NCBI RefSeq assembly: GCF_001610955.1
Contig: NZ_CP014335.1
Coordinates: 1,405,001-1,469,000 of the forward strand
DNA: 64,000 nucleotides
From: Geobacillus thermoleovorans
GTDB taxonomy: Bacteria; Bacillota; Bacilli; Bacillales; Anoxybacillaceae
Direction: 5' to 3'
Shown here in pieces: positions 32,471 to 40,709 of this stretch (position 1 is the first letter of the stretch; each line of letters starts with the position of its first letter). Under the pieces are notes generated by a model. The model did not search any database and was not told where the DNA came from. It worked only from the letters and a program-made list of their open reading frames with translations. A program made the position numbers and the translations under genes.

Positions 32471-32717
32471 GGCTGATCTTCTCCCCGTAAATATAGTCAC
32501 TTTCTTCTTTCCTTAATGCGATCGTCGTTCCACAAACGCGATAGGCGGTCGGGTCGCCAAGCGGGCTTCTTTGTCCAACCTTCACTTCCCCGCCGGGTAC
32601 AAATCCCAAATCAAGCAACCGCCTTTTTAACATAGGATCAGGAACATCAACCTTTTCGATGCGAAATCGATCGCCCGGTTTCATATCGGAGAGGCGGCAA
32701 CGTTTTCCTTGTGCCAT
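32463..32717 (-). CDS. feoA: FeoA, ferrous iron transport accessory protein
   Basis: 84 residues with an SH3-like fold: RCRLSDMKPGDRFRIEKVD, KRRLLDLGFVPGGEVKVGQR and GTTIALRKEESDYIY are the standard FeoA blocks. It assists FeoB at the inner face of the membrane. ATG 32717 is selected because GGAGGGAAAC precedes it; the frame extends 13 codons further without a ribosome binding site. It is the first gene of feoA-feoB(G)-feoB(permease). No clear Fur box was found upstream, unlike the siderophore cluster, although a TTTATCATA half-like site is present near 32787. Confidence 0.92.
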   Translation of the reverse strand: MAQGKRCRLSDMKPGDRFRIEKVDVPDPMLKRRLLDLGFVPGGEVKVGQRSPLGDPTAYRVCGTTIALRKEESDYIYGEKISHD

Positions 32718-32939
32718 AAAAGTTTCCCTCCGGTTAATATTTTTTATAAAAGACATTTTTTTTGCTTAGACCAACTTTTGTGTTTATCATATTCCAGTTG
32801 CCTCGCTGTTGTCAACAAATTTGTTTCATCTTTTTCTGACAGAGTTGTCGAACTGGCGACTATTCAAAACAATAGGAAATCATGTTATCATATGAATAGT
32901 CTGAACAAACTATCGGCAGAAAGGCGGTGACGGCGTCCA

Positions 32940-34943
32940 TTGACGCACGATGAAATGAAAGCGATTACGGAAGGGACGATTCTTTGGCAGCCGACGGAGG
33001 AGCAAATTCGGCAATCGAACATTCGACGGTATATGGACTGGCTGAAAGAGAAAAAGGAGTTGTCATTTAACTCGTACCGCGAACTATGGACATGGTCAGT
33101 TGAGCATCTTGAAGAATTTTGGGAAACGGTTTGGGAATATTGTGGTGTTCAGGCGGCAACGCCGTATGAGTGTGTGCTGCGGGAGCGGAAGATGCCAGGG
33201 GCGGAGTGGTTTCCAGGCGCTGCGCTCAACTATGCGAAACATATTTTCCGGCATGCGCGCGCCGACCGCCCGGCCATCATTTTCCGCTCGGAACGCGTGC
33301 CGTACCGGGAAGTGTCATGGCAGGAGCTCGGCGAAAAAACGGCGGCGATCGCCAAAGCATTGCGAGCGATGGGAGTGAAGCGCGGCGACCGCGTCGTCGC
33401 TTATATGCCGAATATCCCCGAGACGGTGATGGCGTTTTTGGCGTGCGCCTCGATCGGCGCCATTTGGTCAAGCTGCTCGCCGGATTTTGGCGCTGGCAGC
33501 GTCATTGACCGGTTCGCGCAAATCGAGCCGACTGTCTTGTTTGCCGTCGACGGCTGCCAATACAACGGCAAAGAATTTGACAAAATGCCGGTCGTATCCG
33601 AATTGCGCGCCAAATTGCCGTCATTGAAAAAGACGGTGCTGCTTCCGTATTGGCGCGGGCAGATGGAAGCACCGGATGAGGGCGTCGTGCTGTGGGATGA
33701 TGTCGTGGCGGACAAGGCGGAGCTCGTCTATGAAGACGTTCCGTTTGACCATCCGCTTTGGATTTTGTATTCTTCGGGAACGACCGGTTTGCCGAAGCCG
33801 ATCGTCCAAGGGCATGGCGGCATTTTGCTTGAACATTTGAAAGCATTGACTATTTCAGAAAACTTGACGAAAGACAGCGCGTTTTTCTGGTTTACGACGA
33901 CTGGATGGATGATGTGGAACTTTCTCGTCGGCGGACTGCTGGCCGGGTCGACCATCGTGCTCTATGACGGCAGCCCGACGTATCCGGATGGCAACGTTTT
34001 ATGGGAGCTCGCCGAGAAGGCAGGCATCACCCATTTCGGCACAAGCGCGGCGTTTATCAACATCTGCATGAAGCTCGGCCTGAAGCCAAAAGAGCAATAT
34101 GACTTGTCAAAGCTCGAGGCCGTGCTCTCGACCGGTTCGCCGCTGACGGTCGAAGGGTTCGCCTGGGTGTATGAAAACGTCAAGGATGACATTTGCCTGG
34201 CATCATGCAGCGGCGGAACGGATGTGTGCACCGCGTTTGTCGTCGGTTCGCCGATTTTGCCGGTGCGCGCCGGCATCCTCTCGTGCCGCGCGTTGGGCGC
34301 GGATGTGCAGGCGTTTGACGAAAACGGCCAGCCGCTTGTGAATGAAGTCGGTGAACTTGTGATTACAAAACCAATGCCGTCGATGCCGCTCTTTTTCTGG
34401 AACGATCCAGACGGCGAACGGTATCGGAACAGCTATTTTGACACGTACCCGGGCGTCTGGAAGCACGGCGACTGGATTAAAATTGACGAACAAGGGGGAT
34501 GCGTCATTTACGGACGCTCCGACTCGACGATCAACCGCGCCGGCGTCCGCATGGGAACGAGCGAAATTTACCGTGCGGTCGAAGCGGTCGACGGGGTGTT
34601 CGAAAGCCTCATTGTCGATTTGGAAATGATGGGCAAGCAATCGTTTATGCCGCTGTTTGTCGTCCTCAAGCCGGGCGCAGTGCTCGATGACGAGCTGAAA
34701 GAACGCATCCGCCAATCGATTCGGCAACACGTCTCGCCGCGCTTTGTTCCAGATGAAATTTACGAGGTGAAGCAAATTCCGAAAACGCTAAATGGAAAGA
34801 AAATGGAGATTCCGATCCGGAAACTGCTCTTAGGCTTCCCGCTCGAAAAGGCAGTCAACCCGGGCTCAATGGCCAATCCAGAGGCGCTCGACTTTTTCCT
34901 CGAGCTGGCGAAGACGCTGGCGGCGAAGACGCAGATAAGCTGA
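32940..34943 (+). CDS. Acetoacetyl-CoA synthetase (acetoacetate-CoA ligase)
   Basis: 667 residues of the acetyl-CoA-synthetase-like ANL subgroup. The AacS-type N-terminus is visible (ILWQPTEEQIRQSNIRRYMD, SVEHLEEFWETVWEYC). The nucleotide motif is YSSGTTGLPKPIVQGHGG, and IYGRSDSTINRAGVRMGTSE and TLNGKKMEIPIRKLL belong to the C-terminal domain. It makes acetoacetyl-CoA from acetoacetate, ATP and CoA, feeding ketone bodies into central metabolism. The start is TTG 32940 with AAGGCGGTGA about 10 bases upstream; ATG 32955 is possible but lacks a site. It stands alone, followed by a long stem-loop. An 8-bp inverted repeat at 32858-32901 lies over the probable promoter. Confidence 0.9.
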   Translation: MTHDEMKAITEGTILWQPTEEQIRQSNIRRYMDWLKEKKELSFNSYRELWTWSVEHLEEFWETVWEYCGVQAATPYECVLRERKMPGAEWFPGAALNYAKHIFRHARADRPAIIFRSERVPYREVSWQELGEKTAAIAKALRAMGVKRGDRVVAYMPNIPETVMAFLACASIGAIWSSCSPDFGAGSVIDRFAQIEPTVLFAVDGCQYNGKEFDKMPVVSELRAKLPSLKKTVLLPYWRGQMEAPDEGVVLWDDVVADKAELVYEDVPFDHPLWILYSSGTTGLPKPIVQGHGGILLEHLKALTISENLTKDSAFFWFTTTGWMMWNFLVGGLLAGSTIVLYDGSPTYPDGNVLWELAEKAGITHFGTSAAFINICMKLGLKPKEQYDLSKLEAVLSTGSPLTVEGFAWVYENVKDDICLASCSGGTDVCTAFVVGSPILPVRAGILSCRALGADVQAFDENGQPLVNEVGELVITKPMPSMPLFFWNDPDGERYRNSYFDTYPGVWKHGDWIKIDEQGGCVIYGRSDSTINRAGVRMGTSEIYRAVEAVDGVFESLIVDLEMMGKQSFMPLFVVLKPGAVLDDELKERIRQSIRQHVSPRFVPDEIYEVKQIPKTLNGKKMEIPIRKLLLGFPLEKAVNPGSMANPEALDFFLELAKTLAAKTQIS

Positions 34944-35319
34944 AATGCGAAAGGTTGTTATTAAGTGACGATGCTTAATAACAACCTTTCTATGTATTAG
35001 TGAATTATAAATAGAGGAGTCGGGGGCATGGAAGAAAGCAAGCGGACTAGGCCAGTTTGGAAATCCATCGGTGATTGAGGAGCGGACGACGGTGAAAGAG
35101 ATGTTGGGGCGATGAGACGAGACGGTGTCCGTTTTCATGATGAGAAAGTCCGGAAGATCTGTTTAGGAGAACCTTCCGGGCTTCATTTGCGGCGACGATG
35201 ATTCGGAGTTTTAGTATGACGTAAGCAGGGGGATGTTGTTTGATGATGGCTATGTTCACACAGGATATGGAACAAGCGTTAAACGTCGAAGAGATCAACG
35301 AAATGGAGCGGACTGACGT
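34944..35319. other. Intergenic stretch with stem-loop and degraded sequence
   Basis: The first 46 bases hold a perfect 16-bp stem-loop (34950-34989). The rest, 35000-35319, has purine-rich short frames such as one with MMAMFTQDMEQALN followed by VEEINEMERTDV, all without good starts and interrupted by stops. It looks like decayed coding sequence; VEEINEMERTDV vaguely recalls the end of Rpn-type recombination-promoting nucleases, but I would not assign it. Confidence 0.4.
34950..34989 (+). terminator. Long stem-loop after the acetoacetyl-CoA synthetase gene
   Basis: AAAGGTTGTTATTAAG pairs perfectly with CTTAATAACAACCTTT over 16 bp with an 8-base loop. The T run after it is short (TTTC), so it may act as a terminator or as a 3' stabilising structure. 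Confidence 0.75.
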
Positions 35320-35706
35320 CTAGTACATATTGAGCGCCGTCTTGACCCGCTTGATCTCCTTTTTGTTTTCGAACAGCTCTTCAACTAAAATGTTTTGGCC
35401 GTTGGCGACATCGGTGATCCGTTTGTCCATGTCGGCCACTTGCTGGCTTAATTGGTTGAGTTGTTCATTCGTTTGCTGCACTTGTTTGGCGAGCTGGTCG
35501 ACTTGCTCATGAGTTTGCTGTACTTGGTGGTTCAGCTGCTGCACTTGGCTGTTAAGGTGTTGGACTTGTTGGCCCAGTTGCTGCACTTGCTCGTTTGTTT
35601 GTTGCACCTGTTGGCCCAGTTGCTGCACTTGTCCGTTCGTTTGTTGCAGCTGCTCGGCAAGTTCTTTAATGGCTTGCCAAATCATTTCATTTGTAATGTC
35701 CCCCAT
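35320..35706 (-). CDS. Gln-rich coiled-coil protein with 14-residue repeats
   Basis: 128 residues. After MGDITNEMIWQAIKELAEQ the sequence is a run of 14-residue units of the type QQVQQTNEQVQQLG (two heptads each), five to six times, ending DMDKRITDVANGQNILVEE and a basic tail. It is predicted to be one continuous coiled coil, probably multimeric, without membrane or catalytic features. ATG 35706 follows AAAGGGGATTG; a longer frame upstream has no such support. Similar short coiled-coil proteins occur in Bacillaceae next to transposase or nuclease remnants, and the degraded text just downstream fits that. Function unknown. Confidence 0.7.
   Translation of the reverse strand: MGDITNEMIWQAIKELAEQLQQTNGQVQQLGQQVQQTNEQVQQLGQQVQHLNSQVQQLNHQVQQTHEQVDQLAKQVQQTNEQLNQLSQQVADMDKRITDVANGQNILVEELFENKKEIKRVKTALNMY
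35500..35650. repeat. Tandem 42-bp repeats inside the coiled-coil gene
   Basis: A 42-base unit containing TTGGCCCAGTTGCTGCACTTG recurs with few changes, most clearly at about 35571-35612 and 35613-35654. Each unit encodes two heptads. Such a tract can gain or lose units by slippage. Confidence 0.7.
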
Positions 35707-35865
35707 TCGACAATCCCCTTTCTCGTTCGATTCTCTCTCTATTATACATGACGAAAGATGGGAACGATAGAGAAAAGATGGCGAAATGTTTTTCTTTGCG
35801 GCGCGCCCCCTCGATGTGATATAACAAAAGAATGTCAACAGCACAAACAGTGGAGGATGGGGACT

Positions 35866-36837
35866 GTGATCCGTGTCAGCCATTTGCATAAATCGTTCCG
35901 CGTCCATCGCCGCGAAGCGGGATGGCTTGAGGCGGCGCGCAGTTTATGGCGGCGCGACTACCGCGTCATTGAGGCGGTGAAGGACGTTTCGTTTACGATT
36001 GAAAAAGGGGAGATTGTCGGTTTTTTAGGGCCAAACGGGGCGGGGAAAACGACGACGATGAAAATGCTTGCCGGCCTCTTGCATCCGACATCAGGAGAGA
36101 TCACGGTCGGCGGGTTTGTGCCGTTTGAGCAAAAGCCGGAGTTTAAAAAAATGATGAGCTTGGTGATGGGGCAAAAAAGCCAGCTCATTTGGGACATTCC
36201 GCCAATGGAGACGTTTTTGGTCAATAAAGCGATTTATGACATCGACGATCGGGCTTTCCGCCAGACGCTCGAGGAATTGACGGAACTGCTCGACTTGGCG
36301 CCGCTGTTGGACAAGCCGACGCGCAGTCTGTCGCTCGGGCAGCGGATGCGCTGCGAGCTGGCGGCGGCGCTTTTGCATCGGCCGCAAGTGTTGTTTTTGG
36401 ATGAGCCGACGATCGGGCTTGACGTTCATACGCAAGAAAACGTGCGTCGCTTTATCGTTGACTACAATCGGGAGCACGAGACGACGATTTTGTTGACATC
36501 GCATTACATGGGTGATGTTGCAGCGCTTTGCGACCGGGTGATGATCATCAACTACGGGCGATTGATTTACGACGGGGAACTGTCAGTGCTGACGGAGAAG
36601 CTGGCGCCGTACAAGCGATTGGAAGTCCGGTTTTCACGGGTTCCGGACATGGATTGGGGAGAGTATGGCGAAGTGGCGGAAATCGAAGAAGGAACAGTCG
36701 TATTGCGGGTGGCGCGCGAGAAGGCGGCGGGGACAGCAGCGCGGTTATTAGAGCGGTTTGATGTCCGCGACATCAATATTGAAGACCCGCCGCTTGAGGA
36801 AGTGATTACGCGCGCGTTTCAGGAGGAGCGTGTATGA
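35866..36837 (+). CDS. ABC-2 type exporter, ATP-binding protein
   Basis: 323 residues. Walker A is GPNGAGKTTTMKM, the signature LSLGQRMRCELAAALLH, Walker B VLFLDEPTIGLD, and the switch His is in LLTSHYMGD. A 70-residue C-terminal extension (FSRVPDMDWGEYGEVAEIEE...) is typical of the exporter ATPases encoded with PF06182-type permeases. Start GTG 35866 is preferred because GGAGG lies 9 bases before it; ATG 35857 directly abuts the site. It is followed by two permease genes with 4-base overlaps. This three-gene set exports a still unknown compound; some relatives confer drug or dye resistance. Confidence 0.9.
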   Translation: MIRVSHLHKSFRVHRREAGWLEAARSLWRRDYRVIEAVKDVSFTIEKGEIVGFLGPNGAGKTTTMKMLAGLLHPTSGEITVGGFVPFEQKPEFKKMMSLVMGQKSQLIWDIPPMETFLVNKAIYDIDDRAFRQTLEELTELLDLAPLLDKPTRSLSLGQRMRCELAAALLHRPQVLFLDEPTIGLDVHTQENVRRFIVDYNREHETTILLTSHYMGDVAALCDRVMIINYGRLIYDGELSVLTEKLAPYKRLEVRFSRVPDMDWGEYGEVAEIEEGTVVLRVAREKAAGTAARLLERFDVRDINIEDPPLEEVITRAFQEERV

Positions 36838-37607
36838 TTCGCAAATATATCGCTTTGTTGCGGATGAAATACATCGAAATGCTCGCGTATCGTTTGGCGA
36901 CGTTCGTCTGGATGACGGGTGCGATCACGCAGCCGCTGATCACGATGTTTGTCTGGATGAACATTCATCCGGAAGAGAGCGATTCGTTTGTCTTTTATTT
37001 TATGGCCGTCATTTTTGTCGAACGAATGACGAGCGCGTGGGATGTATGGGAGCTGGACCGTGAAATTCGCGAAGGGACGTTTTCGAATTGGTTGCTTAGG
37101 CCGCTTCACCCGATCCATTGGGCGATCGCGGAAAACATCATTTATAAATGGCTGTTTGCCGTCATTTTAGTGCCTGTCTGGGTAGTGGCAGCGACATTTT
37201 GGCCGGCGCTTCGTCCTCACATGACGGCAAGTCAAATCATGTTGTTTTTGATGGCGGTTGTATTGGGTGCGGCGCTTCGTTTTTTGCTTAGTTACTCGTG
37301 CGGGTTGCTTGCGTTTTGGATGACGAAAGTGGCGGCTGTGTACGGCGTGATCGACGTCATTTCGTTGTTTTTGTCAGGACGGATCGCGCCGCTTGGGCTG
37401 CTTCCGCCGCAGCTTCGCGAATGGAGCGAGTGGCTGCCGTTTCGCTATATGATCAGTTTTCCGATCGAAATCGCCACCGGGGCGGCGGATGGAGGAGAGT
37501 TGGCGCGCGGCTTTGCGATCGCCGCCGGGTGGATGATGGCGCTGATTGGTGCTTTGCAATGGCTGTGGAAAGCGGGGATGAGAAAAAATCAGGCGGTAGG
37601 TGGATGA
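36834..37607 (+). CDS. ABC-2 type exporter permease, first subunit
   Basis: 257 residues with six hydrophobic helices. The short N-terminal helix (IRKYIALLRMKYIEMLAYRL) and the conserved DREIREGTFSNWLLRPLHPI loop mark the ABC-2 permease family found with COG4586-type ATPases. A second marker is GRIAPLGLLPPQLREWSEWL, then PFRYMISFPIEIATG. It overlaps both neighbours by 4 bases, so the three proteins are made together. It forms half of the membrane channel. Its substrate is not evident. Confidence 0.88.
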   Translation: MIRKYIALLRMKYIEMLAYRLATFVWMTGAITQPLITMFVWMNIHPEESDSFVFYFMAVIFVERMTSAWDVWELDREIREGTFSNWLLRPLHPIHWAIAENIIYKWLFAVILVPVWVVAATFWPALRPHMTASQIMLFLMAVVLGAALRFLLSYSCGLLAFWMTKVAAVYGVIDVISLFLSGRIAPLGLLPPQLREWSEWLPFRYMISFPIEIATGAADGGELARGFAIAAGWMMALIGALQWLWKAGMRKNQAVGG

Positions 37608-38398
37608 ACATGCGGCGATACGGGCGGGTGTTCCGCGAGTTTTTCCGCGCTTGTTTGGTCGAGGAAATGGAATACCGGAGCGAATTTTTCGGCAATTTTA
37701 TCGCCAGCTTTTTTGGCATCGCAATCGCTCTGTTGACCGTCCATATCTTTTTTTACCAGACGGATCGCTTAGGCGGCTGGACGTATGGGGAAGTGCTTGT
37801 GCTGCTCGGCGTCTTTAATACGCTGCGCGGATTCATCGATTTTGCGCTCCGCCCGAACATGCCAAGGCTGCTTGAGCATGTCAGGCGCGGCACGCTCGAT
37901 TATATTTTGACGAAACCGGTCGACAGCATGTTTTACGTCAGCTTCCGCCACCTTGTCTTTTGGCGGCTTATCGATGTGGCGCTTGGCATCGGCGTCATCG
38001 GCTTCGGCTTGTATGTTGAACGCTACGTGCCATCGGCGGCCGACGTATGCATGTTTCTGATCGTGATGGCCGCTTCTCTTTTGCTCATTTATTCGCTATG
38101 GATGATGTTGATGACGACCTCGTTTTGGGTCGTGCGCATCGATGACTTGTCGTTTATTTTCGATTCGTTTTTTGATACGGCCCGCTTTCCCGGCAGCATG
38201 TACCGCGGGGCGGTGCGGTTGGTGATTACCTACATCTTGCCGGCGGTGTTGATCACCAATACGCCGGCTTTGGCGCTGCTTGGAAAATGGCGCATCCCGA
38301 CAGCGCTGGCGGCTTTGGCTGCGGCCATTCTCTTTTTATGGCTGGCCCGTCGCTTTTGGCGGTTTGCCTTGCGCTTTTACACCGGGGCGGGCGGGTGA
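37604..38398 (+). CDS. ABC-2 type exporter permease, second subunit
   Basis: 264 residues, about six helices, of the PF06182 (ABC2_membrane_6) type. Landmarks are EEMEYRSEFFGNFIASFFG, VRRGTLDYILTKPVDSMFYV and a final AAAILFLWLARRFWRFALRF. ATG 37604 overlaps the previous TGA; a second ATG lies two codons later. It completes the exporter. A terminator follows 8 bases after the stop. Confidence 0.88.
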   Translation: MNMRRYGRVFREFFRACLVEEMEYRSEFFGNFIASFFGIAIALLTVHIFFYQTDRLGGWTYGEVLVLLGVFNTLRGFIDFALRPNMPRLLEHVRRGTLDYILTKPVDSMFYVSFRHLVFWRLIDVALGIGVIGFGLYVERYVPSAADVCMFLIVMAASLLLIYSLWMMLMTTSFWVVRIDDLSFIFDSFFDTARFPGSMYRGAVRLVITYILPAVLITNTPALALLGKWRIPTALAALAAAILFLWLARRFWRFALRFYTGAGG

Positions 38399-38405
38399 GG
38401 AAACG

Positions 38406-38428
38406 GCTCCTTAGACAGGGGCTTTTTT
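38406..38428 (+). terminator. Terminator of the ABC exporter operon
   Basis: GCTCCT pairs with AGGGGC (one G-T pair) around TAGAC, followed by six T. Confidence 0.8.
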
Positions 38429-38697
38429 CTTTTGTCATGGTGATTTCGCCAGGGAATCAGCGGCGCGTATATCGACCCATGCCGTCCGATTCGCTTCTGG
38501 CCGCCATGAATAATGGAAAAGCGTTTCAGTGCTGATGACCTGTGCGTTCGGTCGACTGTCTCTTTCTTTGCATTGGCTTAGGATGTCTCCTTTCGCCGAC
38601 GGCTCCCAGATCCATTTTTTCCATATTGATGGTTGGATGGCGGAGAGAATGGACACGGAGAAGGGGGAGGATGACTGTTTCTTTGCTTTCATATTCG

Positions 38698-38726
38698 TTG
38701 ACTTTTACGTAAACGTCAATTAAAAT
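38698..38726 (+). promoter_or_regulatory. MerR-type promoter with palindromic operator in the spacer
   Basis: TTGACT (38698-38703) and TAAAAT (38721-38726) are 17 bases apart. The spacer region from 38698 to 38719 is a 22-base palindrome with 20 symmetric positions, centred on TTTACGTAAA and flanked by TTGAC and GTCAA. MerR-family regulators bind such sites between -35 and -10. The adjacent merR gene is the likely ligand, controlling itself and the acyl-CoA genes behind it. Confidence 0.8.
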
Positions 38727-38762
38727 AAAATTCAGAATATTGATTCTAGAAAAGGGATGGCC

Positions 38763-39152
38763 ATGCACTATTTCACCATTTCCGATTTGGCGCAAGAGTT
38801 TGATGTGAGCACACGGACGATCCGCTATTATGAAGAACGCGGATTGCTCTCCCCAATCCGGACCGAGTCAGGGCAGCGGCTGTATACGAAAAAGGAGCGG
38901 GCGAAACTCAAGCTCATTTTGCGCGGCAAACGGTTCGGCTTTTCGCTTGACGAAATTCATGAGATGATTGCGCTGTTTGATGAGGATCGCACGGGGAAGA
39001 AACAGCTTGAAAAAACGGTCGAATACGGGCGGCGGAAATTGAAGGAGGTGAGCGAGCGGATCGAGGATTTGCTTCAGCTGAAGGCGGAGATGGAAGCGCT
39101 GCTTTCCGATTTTGAACAGCGATTGCGAGAATGGGAGGAATCGGATGGATGA
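38763..39152 (+). CDS. MerR family regulator (LiuR-like)
   Basis: 129 residues. The N-terminal winged helix is FTISDLAQEFDVSTRTIRYY, then EERGLLSP, followed by RGKRFGFSLDEIHEMIALFD and a long dimerisation helix. There is no cysteine cluster for metals, so it belongs to the non-metal group. Together with the downstream acyl-CoA ligase and acyl-CoA dehydrogenase, and with the palindrome TTTACGTAAA in its own promoter, it resembles LiuR-type regulators of branched-chain or fatty-acid degradation. ATG 38763 is preferred, with AAAAGGG 6 bases upstream. It overlaps the ligase start by 4 bases. Confidence 0.85.
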   Translation: MHYFTISDLAQEFDVSTRTIRYYEERGLLSPIRTESGQRLYTKKERAKLKLILRGKRFGFSLDEIHEMIALFDEDRTGKKQLEKTVEYGRRKLKEVSERIEDLLQLKAEMEALLSDFEQRLREWEESDG

Positions 39153-40684
39153 ACATTTCAGAGCTGCTCGCCCGGAATGCGAGGAAATTTCCAGAGAAAA
39201 CGGCGGTCATCGAAGGAGAATCATCGCTGTCGTATGCCGAGGTCAACTGCATGGTCAATCGCTTGGCCTCATCATTGGCTCGGCTTGGTGTCGGACGCGG
39301 CGATAAAGTCGCGCTGTATATGCCCAATACCAAAGAGTTTGCCGTTTCGTACTTTGCTGTTTTGCGCCTTGGCGCGGTTGTTGTGCCGATTAACGCGCGC
39401 TTGACGGCGGCTGAGGTGCAGTATATTCTCGGCCATAGCGAGGCAAAGGCGCTCATCGCCCACGATTGGGTGCATCAAGTGCTCGCCCCGCTTGTCGGTG
39501 GAAGCGATGGAATCTGGGTGAAGACCGGGAAGGCGGAAGGCGGTTGGCTGTCGCTCGAGGAGTTGATCGATTCGGGTGATCCAGAAGAGATCGTCTGCCC
39601 AGCCAAAGAGGATGATGAGGCGACGATTTTGTATACATCGGGGACAACGGGGCGGCCAAAAGGGGTGTTGTTCACGCATCGCAATGTGATCACGGTTGCG
39701 GACATGATCGTGATCGAAACGAAAATCGACCGTCAAAGCCGCCTGCTGCATCTCATGCCGCTCAGCCACTCAGCGCCGCTTCATTTGTTTTTCATAGGCG
39801 GCACGTACGTCGGTGCGACCCATGTCCTAGCGCCTGCGTTTTCCCCGGATGCGTTGCTCGAACTGGTCGAGCGTCACAAGATCACCCACTTTTTCGGCGC
39901 GCCAGTGGCGTATTTGTTGACGGCGAAGCATCCGCGGTTTGACGAATACGACCTTTCTTCGGTCCGTTGCTGGATGTACGGCGGGGCTCCGCTGTCGCGT
40001 GAGGAAGTGAAGTTTGTCGCCAGCCGCTTTGGCGCCGGGCGGATGATGTGTTTATACGGTTTGACCGAAGCCGGCCCGAACGGGACGTACTTGTCTCCTG
40101 AGGAGCATGGCGAAAAAGCGGGGAGCGTCGGCCGAGATGCCGCTCTTCATTGCGAGGTGGCCCTCGTCGATGAGAACGGACAGGAAGTTGCGCCCGGCGA
40201 GGTCGGGGAGATCGTGCTGCGCGGGGAGAGCATCATGAAAGGATACTACAAGGACGAAGAAAAAACGAACGAGGTGATCAAAGACGGCTGGCTGTACACC
40301 GGCGATTTGGCGCGCCGCGATGAAGACGGCTACATTTGGATCGTCGACCGGAAAAAAGATGTCATCATTTCCGGCGGTGTCAACATTTATCCAAAGGAAG
40401 TCGAAGATGTGCTGCGAACGCATCCGGCGATCGCCGATGTTGCCGTGATCGGCGTGCCGCATCCGGAGTGGGGCGAAACAGCAAAAGCGTTTGTTGTATT
40501 GAGCCAACCTCTCGAACCGCTTGCGGAAGAGTGCAAGCGTTTCCTATCTGACAAGCTGGCTGACTATAAAATTCCGCGTCTGTATGAGGCGATCGCTGAA
40601 CTGCCGCGCAATGCGACGGGAAAAGTGTTGAAACAAGTGCTGCGGATGTGGGAGACGACGGCGCAGGGAGCACAGGGACGATAA
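39149..40684 (+). CDS. Acyl-CoA synthetase (AMP-forming, medium/long-chain type)
   Basis: 511 residues of the ANL superfamily. Motifs include LYTSGTTGRPKGVLF, MCLYGLTEAGPNGTYL, TGDLARRDEDGYIWIVDRKK and the catalytic Lys in PRNATGKVLKQVL. It activates a carboxylic acid to its CoA thioester. The start is ATG 39149, overlapping the merR stop, with GGAGG 9 bases upstream. With the acyl-CoA dehydrogenase gene 25 bases downstream it makes a two-enzyme entry into beta-oxidation: activation, then first dehydrogenation. The chain type cannot be told from sequence alone. Confidence 0.9.
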   Translation: MNISELLARNARKFPEKTAVIEGESSLSYAEVNCMVNRLASSLARLGVGRGDKVALYMPNTKEFAVSYFAVLRLGAVVVPINARLTAAEVQYILGHSEAKALIAHDWVHQVLAPLVGGSDGIWVKTGKAEGGWLSLEELIDSGDPEEIVCPAKEDDEATILYTSGTTGRPKGVLFTHRNVITVADMIVIETKIDRQSRLLHLMPLSHSAPLHLFFIGGTYVGATHVLAPAFSPDALLELVERHKITHFFGAPVAYLLTAKHPRFDEYDLSSVRCWMYGGAPLSREEVKFVASRFGAGRMMCLYGLTEAGPNGTYLSPEEHGEKAGSVGRDAALHCEVALVDENGQEVAPGEVGEIVLRGESIMKGYYKDEEKTNEVIKDGWLYTGDLARRDEDGYIWIVDRKKDVIISGGVNIYPKEVEDVLRTHPAIADVAVIGVPHPEWGETAKAFVVLSQPLEPLAEECKRFLSDKLADYKIPRLYEAIAELPRNATGKVLKQVLRMWETTAQGAQGR

Positions 40685-40709
40685 GAAGAGGGGAAAAAGG
40701 GGAGAGACG

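Larger units (their letters stand above)
38399..38762. other. Intergenic stretch before merR: terminator and regulatory site only
   Basis: It holds the exporter terminator (38406-38428), about 270 bases without a supportable gene on either strand, and the MerR promoter/operator at 38698-38726. Confidence 0.6.

Noticed and set aside
35500-35650. Regular repeats that could suggest a CRISPR array
   Set aside because: The units are contiguous, without unique spacers, keep the reading frame and encode heptads of a coiled coil.
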